Below the pieces are notes generated by a model that did no database searches, was not told where the DNA came from, and saw nothing but the letters and a program-made list of their open reading frames with translations. From Marinobacter vulgaris (GTDB lineage Bacteria > Pseudomonadota > Gammaproteobacteria > Pseudomonadales > Oleiphilaceae): 64,000 nucleotides of DNA. Below are positions 59,520 through 64,000 of this stretch, in pieces. The position numbers were made by a program, and so were the translations under genes. Each line of letters starts with the position of its first letter. Positions within the stretch are counted from its first letter, which is position 1. The stretch is from NCBI RefSeq assembly GCF_003344045.1, contig NZ_QFWX01000004.1:186001-250000 (forward strand). The letters run 5' to 3'.

Positions 59520-61049
59520 ATGACCGAGGAGAACAACAAATTTGACGTTGTCGTCGTAGGTGGCGGCGTAAACGGGACGGGCATTGCGATGGATGCGGCT
59601 GGACGGGGCCTCAAGGTGTTGCTGTGCGAAATGAATGACCTCGCCTCCGCGACGTCGTCAAGCAGCAGCAAGCTGATCCATGGTGGATTACGATACCTGG
59701 AGCATTACGAGTTCCGCCTGGTGCGGGAAGCGCTGGCAGAGAGGGAGTCGCTGCTGCGGAATTCCCCCCATATCATGTGGCCCATGCGATTTCGTCTGCC
59801 CCACCGCCCTCACCTTCGACCCGCTTGGATGATCAGGATGGGGTTATTCCTTTATGACCATCTGGCCAAGCGCGAAGTGCTGCCCGGTTCGCGATCAATC
59901 AGGTTCGATGAAAAAGATCCCCTCAAATCGGATATTACCAAGGGCTTTGAATACTCTGATGGCTGGGTGGACGATGCCCGTCTGGTGGTACTCACAGCCA
60001 AGAAAGCGCAGGAGTGCGGCGCCACTATTCTCACCAAGACCAAATGCGTTAATGCCGAGCGTGGCGAGAACTCGTGGAATGTATCGCTCCAGGACATGAA
60101 CGATGACAGCATCCACCACGTGTCCGCAAAGGTGATTGTTAACGCTTCAGGGCCATGGGTAAGCCGGCTGTTCAGCGAAAGTCTTGCCATGAAGGCGCCC
60201 AAAAACATTCGCATGGTCAAGGGCAGCCATATCGTCGTTCCCCGACTGAACCGCGAGACCGAAGCTTACATCCTCCAGAACGAGGACGAGCGTATTGTTT
60301 TCGTGATCCCTTACGAGGATGAATTCTCCTTGGTCGGCACCACCGATGTGGATTACGAAGGTGACCCCAAGAAAGCAAAGATTTCACCGGAAGAGACCGA
60401 GTATCTGCTGGACATCGTCAACGCCCACTTCAAGCGCCAGCTTTCGGCAAGCGACGTGGTCTGGTCCTATTCCGGTGTTCGCCCACTGATGGATGACGAA
60501 GAAGGCGACGCCAAGAAAGCCTCCCGCGATTACTCCTTTGAAGTCAGCAAGGAGAAAGGCAAGGCCCCGGTTATTTCGGTGTTTGGCGGCAAGATCACGA
60601 CTTATCGCAAGCTGGCGGAAGCCGCCACCGACAAACTGTCCCAGTTCTTCCCCCATGCCAAGGGGCCGTGGACCAAAACCGGCATTCTGCCGGGCGGCGA
60701 CTTTGAAAACCATGACACCCTCGAGGCTCGCTTATCAGAGGATTATCCCTGGCTTCCAGAGGCAGTCTCAAGCCGTTATGTGCGCACTTACGGAACCAAA
60801 GCCTACGACTTTCTGAGCGACGCAAAATCCGTTCAGGATCTCGGTCACCGCTTCGCGGGAACGCTTTATGAGAGGGAAGTGGATTACCTGATCAAACACG
60901 AATGGGCGATGACGTCAGAGGACATTCTCTGGCGTCGCACCAAGCAGGGGCTTTACGCCACTGAAGACGATGTCCGCGAGCTGGACAGATACCTGTCCGC
61001 TCAGGCAGCCCCGCAACCGCAGACTGTTGCTCTCCACCACAGCGCCTGA
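59520..61049 (+). CDS. glpD: Aerobic glycerol-3-phosphate dehydrogenase
   Basis: FAD-dependent inner-membrane-associated enzyme that oxidises glycerol 3-phosphate to DHAP and reduces ubiquinone. It has 509 residues. FAD motif VVVGGGVNGTGIAMDAAGRG, then ATSSSSSKLIHGGLRYLEHY, the substrate region TDVDYEGDPKKAKISPEETE, YSGVRPLMDDEEGD and SVFGGKITTYRKLAEAA. DHAP produced here is the substrate of TpiA encoded at 48024. Followed by two terminators. Confidence 0.98.
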   Translation: MTEENNKFDVVVVGGGVNGTGIAMDAAGRGLKVLLCEMNDLASATSSSSSKLIHGGLRYLEHYEFRLVREALAERESLLRNSPHIMWPMRFRLPHRPHLRPAWMIRMGLFLYDHLAKREVLPGSRSIRFDEKDPLKSDITKGFEYSDGWVDDARLVVLTAKKAQECGATILTKTKCVNAERGENSWNVSLQDMNDDSIHHVSAKVIVNASGPWVSRLFSESLAMKAPKNIRMVKGSHIVVPRLNRETEAYILQNEDERIVFVIPYEDEFSLVGTTDVDYEGDPKKAKISPEETEYLLDIVNAHFKRQLSASDVVWSYSGVRPLMDDEEGDAKKASRDYSFEVSKEKGKAPVISVFGGKITTYRKLAEAATDKLSQFFPHAKGPWTKTGILPGGDFENHDTLEARLSEDYPWLPEAVSSRYVRTYGTKAYDFLSDAKSVQDLGHRFAGTLYEREVDYLIKHEWAMTSEDILWRRTKQGLYATEDDVRELDRYLSAQAAPQPQTVALHHSA

Positions 61050-61069
61050 ATCACTCTCTCAGGCATTTG

Positions 61070-61100
61070 CTCCGGCCGGTTTACCGCCCGGAGTTTTTTT
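61070..61100 (+). terminator. Rho-independent terminator of glpD
   Basis: CTCCGGCCGG (61070-61079) pairs with CCGCCCGGAG (61084-61093) with one mismatch, followed by seven T residues. It lies 21 bases after the glpD stop. Confidence 0.85.
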
Positions 61101-61138
61101 CTGGCTAAAACTAAATAAAAATCTTGTCACGATAACCC

Positions 61139-61174
61139 AAAAGAACCAGATGTCTTTCGACATCTGGTTCTTTT
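61139..61174. terminator. Perfect 16-bp bidirectional terminator between glpD and porin
   Basis: AAAAGAACCAGATGTC (61139-61154), loop TTTC, and the exact complement (61159-61174) ending in TTTT. It ends the convergent porin transcript and backs up the glpD terminator. Confidence 0.9.
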
Positions 61175-61210
61175 ATAACCCGATCATGGGCTACACAGTG
61201 GTCATTTTCT

Positions 61211-62362
61211 TCAAAAGGTAAATTGAGAGCCGATAATAAAGGCGCTGTAATCACTGCTCTGAACGTCGTTTGTTGAGTAATCCTGCACTTCAGCCATCAG
61301 TGTCAGTGCATCAGTGGCCCTGTATCTTGCAAACACCATTGTTAAATCGGTTTCTTTTTCATCTCTAACAAGAGTATCCGCTCCATCTCTCACACCAATA
61401 TCATCAGAACCCTCTCCGTAACTCGCCCCTACTGTGAATCGGTTGATGTCGTAAGTTGCCTCAACATACCATTGGTCGGCATCCTCTTCGTTTGGATCGA
61501 GCCGAGCAGCGAAAACACTATTACCTGTGCCTGAGGTCATGGAGTAGTTGCCACGCACATTCAGATCACCAACCGCTATCGAGCCACCAAAATCGATGCC
61601 AGACATGGTGTAATCGTCGAATGTACCTGCTTTGGAATCCACGTCTTGGGTAAAAGCGCTTGACCATAGAGAAAACATATCTGCTGAGTAAACAACGTTG
61701 CCTTCGATACGGGGAATGGAGTACTCGACATCATCATTATCATCATCAACCTTGGATGGACTGAAAAGACCTACCTTAAACTGCAGACCACCCAAATTGT
61801 TGGAGCTGTACATCACGCGTGGCGTGAAGTTGGCGTAAAAATAGCCATTACCTATACGGCCGGCCGTAGCCGCAGCTTCATCTGGACCCGTGATCAGACC
61901 AACACCCAGAGCGCTACCGTTATCACCAATGCCAGGAGTACCGAAAATACCGAAGCCCTTGCCAATGTTAACGGTACCGAAGTTCCCTGCAACTGCGATC
62001 TCGGAAACGCGACTACGGAAGTTTGCATCCGCATCGCCGGGTGCAATATCGGCGTTCATCTGAAAATGACCAGACACCTCAAGACCATTCTGAGTAGGGG
62101 CATGGATATTGGTCTGCAAGGTAGCCGGGTTAAAACCGGTGGTAATATTGAACGAATCTTCGTCCCGGGGATCATCGAAGTCGCTAAGCACAGCGAAGAT
62201 CGGAATATGACCGTTGAATCCTGCCTTCCAGCCATTATCGGATTCAAAAGTTGCTGCGGCAGAAACCGGTGCAGAGAAGGCCCCGACAACTACTGCGACA
62301 CTGGTGGCTAACGCAGACAGCTTGAACGATTTGATGTTCGAACATTTTTTGTTTTCGATCAT
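61211..62362 (-). CDS. Outer-membrane porin (Gram-negative general porin type)
   Basis: A 383-residue beta-barrel protein with signal peptide LSALATSVAVVVGAFSAPVSA and mature start ATFESDNGWKAGFNGHIPIF. Alternating polar/hydrophobic strands run to the C-terminus, which ends in the outer-membrane signature SAFIIGSQFTF with terminal Phe. The 16-stranded porin pattern includes VAGNFGTVNIGKGFGIFGTP. Located at the edge of the glycerol island, it might provide glycerol entry, but this is inference from position only. RBS GGAAG stands 5 bases upstream. Confidence 0.88.
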   Translation of the reverse strand: MIENKKCSNIKSFKLSALATSVAVVVGAFSAPVSAAATFESDNGWKAGFNGHIPIFAVLSDFDDPRDEDSFNITTGFNPATLQTNIHAPTQNGLEVSGHFQMNADIAPGDADANFRSRVSEIAVAGNFGTVNIGKGFGIFGTPGIGDNGSALGVGLITGPDEAAATAGRIGNGYFYANFTPRVMYSSNNLGGLQFKVGLFSPSKVDDDNDDVEYSIPRIEGNVVYSADMFSLWSSAFTQDVDSKAGTFDDYTMSGIDFGGSIAVGDLNVRGNYSMTSGTGNSVFAARLDPNEEDADQWYVEATYDINRFTVGASYGEGSDDIGVRDGADTLVRDEKETDLTMVFARYRATDALTLMAEVQDYSTNDVQSSDYSAFIIGSQFTF

Positions 62363-62710
62363 GATAGCTTCCTATTATTGTTTGAGATTTTCGGCCCATC
62401 TTTTCTGTCATTCGCTGGCAGATGAATTGCGCTTTATTTCAATGCGTTAAAAAGCTCCTTCGGCTGGATGGACACTGTTATCCCGAACATTTTTAACGGC
62501 CGAATACCGCTTTTTGTTTTCGAGACAAAACAAAGTTAGCGTGGAAAAGAAAAAATGGAAAGTTTTAGAACATATTTTTTTCGATAATGTTACAGAAAAT
62601 TTGCAATTGTTTTGACAGAAAACCTATATATTATTGTTTTTAAATCCTTTAATAGAATTATCGGAAAAATCAAGAATTTTCGTAGACGAACCAGATTGCG
62701 AACATTCAGC
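62363..62710. other. AT-rich intergenic region between porin and uracil-DNA glycosylase genes
   Basis: A 348-base region; both neighbours are on the minus strand. It has the porin promoter region and is the most AT-rich stretch of the window around 62540-62680. It contains a CGAACAT half-site at 62484-62490, a TTTTTTTCGATAATG stretch near 62574, and a TTTTCGTAGACGAA dyad at 62677-62690. No gene seen. Confidence 0.65.
62675..62694. promoter_or_regulatory. GlpR-like TTCG/CGAA dyad upstream of the porin
   Basis: A TTCGT-AG-ACGAA symmetric core with 14 of 20 matches to the GlpR consensus. It lies more than 300 bases above the porin start, so any regulation of the porin would need looping or a distal promoter. 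Weak. Confidence 0.25.
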
Positions 62711-63310
62711 TCATTGCGCAAGAATATCCGCGACTCGTTTTCGCAACTGAGGAATAACTTCTTCCTCAAACCAGGGATTGCGGCGTAACCACAGGTTGTT
62801 TCGCGGGCTCGGATGCGGCAAAGGCAGGATGTCAGGCCACAGCTCCCGCCAGCGCCTGACCCTTTCGGTAACCGGTAGTTTTTTGCCCGGCAGGTGCCAG
62901 GCGTGGGCATACTGACCTATCGCCAGTGTCAGCTCGATATGCTCCAGCCGCTCAAGTAACAGCTCGCGCCAGGCCGGCGCGCATTCCGGTCGCGGTGGCA
63001 GGTCACCGGATTTCCCGGTTCCGGGATAGCAGAATCCCATGGGCAGGATCGCAAGCTGCTCTTCGTCGTAGAAGGTACCCCGGGTAATGCCCATCCAGTC
63101 TCTCAGCCGATCACCACTGGGATCATTGAATGGCAGGCCGGTTTCATGAACGCGACGTCCCGGCGCCTGCCCCACCACAAGAATGCGGGAGGCCCGGGAA
63201 ATCTGGATCACGGGCCGCGGTTCCAGCGGAAGCTGCGATTCGCAAATTCGGCACTGGCGCACTTTCGCCACCAGTGCCTCAAACGGCAAGCGGGAATCGA
63301 TACTGGTCAT
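62711..63310 (-). CDS. Uracil-DNA glycosylase superfamily protein with iron-sulfur-type cysteines
   Basis: A 199-residue DNA-repair-type protein. Motif A is VVGQAPGRRVHETGLPFNDP and the distal His motif is LPHPSPRN. Four cysteines (two in VRQCRICES, one in LPMGFCYPGTG, one in PRPECAPAW) match the 4Fe-4S spacing of family 4/5 uracil glycosylases. The catalytic Asp-like residue of motif A is unclear. I chose the ATG at 63310; the frame extends to 63346 (MQWLFHQEW..) and AGGAG stands 12 bases above 63310, so the start is uncertain. Confidence 0.8.
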   Translation of the reverse strand: MTSIDSRLPFEALVAKVRQCRICESQLPLEPRPVIQISRASRILVVGQAPGRRVHETGLPFNDPSGDRLRDWMGITRGTFYDEEQLAILPMGFCYPGTGKSGDLPPRPECAPAWRELLLERLEHIELTLAIGQYAHAWHLPGKKLPVTERVRRWRELWPDILPLPHPSPRNNLWLRRNPWFEEEVIPQLRKRVADILAQ

Positions 63311-63456
63311 TTGTGCCAACCACTCCTGATGGAAAAGCCATTGCATAAACAGCGGGCTGCCGTAACCTTAAAGCCTGTTTCTATCAGTCACAATCAGCCG
63401 CTTCGAACCCGGCAAACGCTCACAGCCACGATTCCCAACAACAAGGACTGCCCTTC

Positions 63457-64000
63457 ATGAATGCCAAGTCAGGGATTGCCCCGAATCTGACCCTGGACGA
63501 ATTCCGCAAAGTGGTCTGCAGCCGCCGCTCAGTCCGCCGGTTCACTGAGGAGCCGGTACCGGACCATGTCCTGGACGACTGCCTTGAGTTGGCCATGCTG
63601 GCTCCCAACTCCAGCAATCTGCAACCCTGGGAGTTTTATGTGGTCAGGACCCCGGATCTGAAAGCAAAGCTTGCCGAAGCCTGCCTTGGCCAGAATGCTG
63701 CGAAAACCGCGCCGGTGCTGATTGCTGTCGTCGCCCGGACAGATACCTGGCGTAAACACTCGCGTATGGCACTGGAGCAATGGCCGGAAGAAAAGCTTCC
63801 GGGGATTGTGGAGAAATATTATTCGAAAATTGTCCCTATCCATTACAACCAGGGGCCTTTCGGTCTGTTCGGTGCCGCCAAGAAAGCCGCGGGACTGTTT
63901 GTGGGCCTGACACGACCGGTCCCCAGGGGGCCCTACTCTCCAAACGAGATGAAAATCTGGGCGACCAAGTCCACTGCTCTGGCTGCGGAGAATCTGATGC
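63457..64000 (+). CDS. Nitroreductase family protein, 3' end cut by window
   Basis: The frame is open from the ATG at 63457 to the window end (181 residues). VVCSRRSVRRFTEEPVPDHV and LAMLAPNSSNLQPWEFYVV are the FMN-binding start of nitroreductases, which reduce nitro compounds or quinones with NAD(P)H. The middle part, ARTDTWRKHSRMALEQWPEE, is an insertion typical of the longer (about 240-residue) members. The C-terminal FMN-binding motif lies outside the window. Confidence 0.88.
   Translation, partial: MNAKSGIAPNLTLDEFRKVVCSRRSVRRFTEEPVPDHVLDDCLELAMLAPNSSNLQPWEFYVVRTPDLKAKLAEACLGQNAAKTAPVLIAVVARTDTWRKHSRMALEQWPEEKLPGIVEKYYSKIVPIHYNQGPFGLFGAAKKAAGLFVGLTRPVPRGPYSPNEMKIWATKSTALAAENLM

Overview
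The window looks like a chromosomal segment of a marine gammaproteobacterium, most likely Marinobacter or a close relative. This rests on protein character and gene order (aat-bpt-infA-clpA-clpS, nudJ-mnmA-hflD-purB, ccoNOQP-ccoGHIS-ttcA, alaA, epmC-dsbD, an ABC-type glycerol uptake operon); it was not tested by a database search. Coding density is high. I saw no tRNA, rRNA, CRISPR array, prophage or insertion sequence. Both ends cut genes: agmatine deiminase at the left, a nitroreductase at the right.

Positions 1-31,400 are mostly housekeeping. They hold putrescine synthesis from agmatine (aguA-aguB), a MoxR ATPase and thioredoxin reductase, then a nested palindromic repeat. An N-degron proteolysis cluster follows (Aat and Bpt transferases, infA, ClpA, ClpS). 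Next come a cold-shock protein, rRNA/tRNA modification genes (rluE, mnmA), purB, the ribosomal oxygenase roxA, and a hybrid sensor kinase that ends in an antisense overlap with an OspR/OhrR-type redox regulator paired with glutathione peroxidase. After these are alaA, htpX with a heat-shock-like promoter, pdxB, an RhlB-like helicase, epmC, dsbD, tusA and rlmM.

Positions 31,500-41,300 carry the cbb3 cytochrome oxidase genes (ccoNOQP) behind a well-placed FNR/ANR box, the maturation genes ccoGHIS, a SafE-type membrane protein and ttcA. Positions 41,400-48,000 are mixed: a DnaJ-related protein, a secreted polysaccharide deacetylase, an SLC13 carrier, a DksA-like zinc-finger protein, a sodium:solute symporter and an orphan amide/branched-chain-type binding protein.

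Positions 48,000-62,400 form a glycerol island: eno-tpiA, a six-gene ABC glycerol transporter (glpS-T-P-Q-U-V), glycerol kinase glpK, repressor glpR, respiratory glycerol-3-phosphate dehydrogenase glpD and a porin. No GlpF facilitator is present. Near-consensus GlpR operators lie before eno (19/20 and 16/20 matches) and glpD (17/20), and weaker TTCG/CGAA dyads lie before glpS and the porin. This suggests that the repressor also controls a dedicated lower-glycolytic pair. The two transporter ATPases have complementary defects (no H-loop histidine in one, a degenerate LSGGQ signature in the other), which predicts an asymmetric importer with a single full ATPase site. The right end has an iron-sulfur-type uracil-DNA glycosylase and the truncated nitroreductase.
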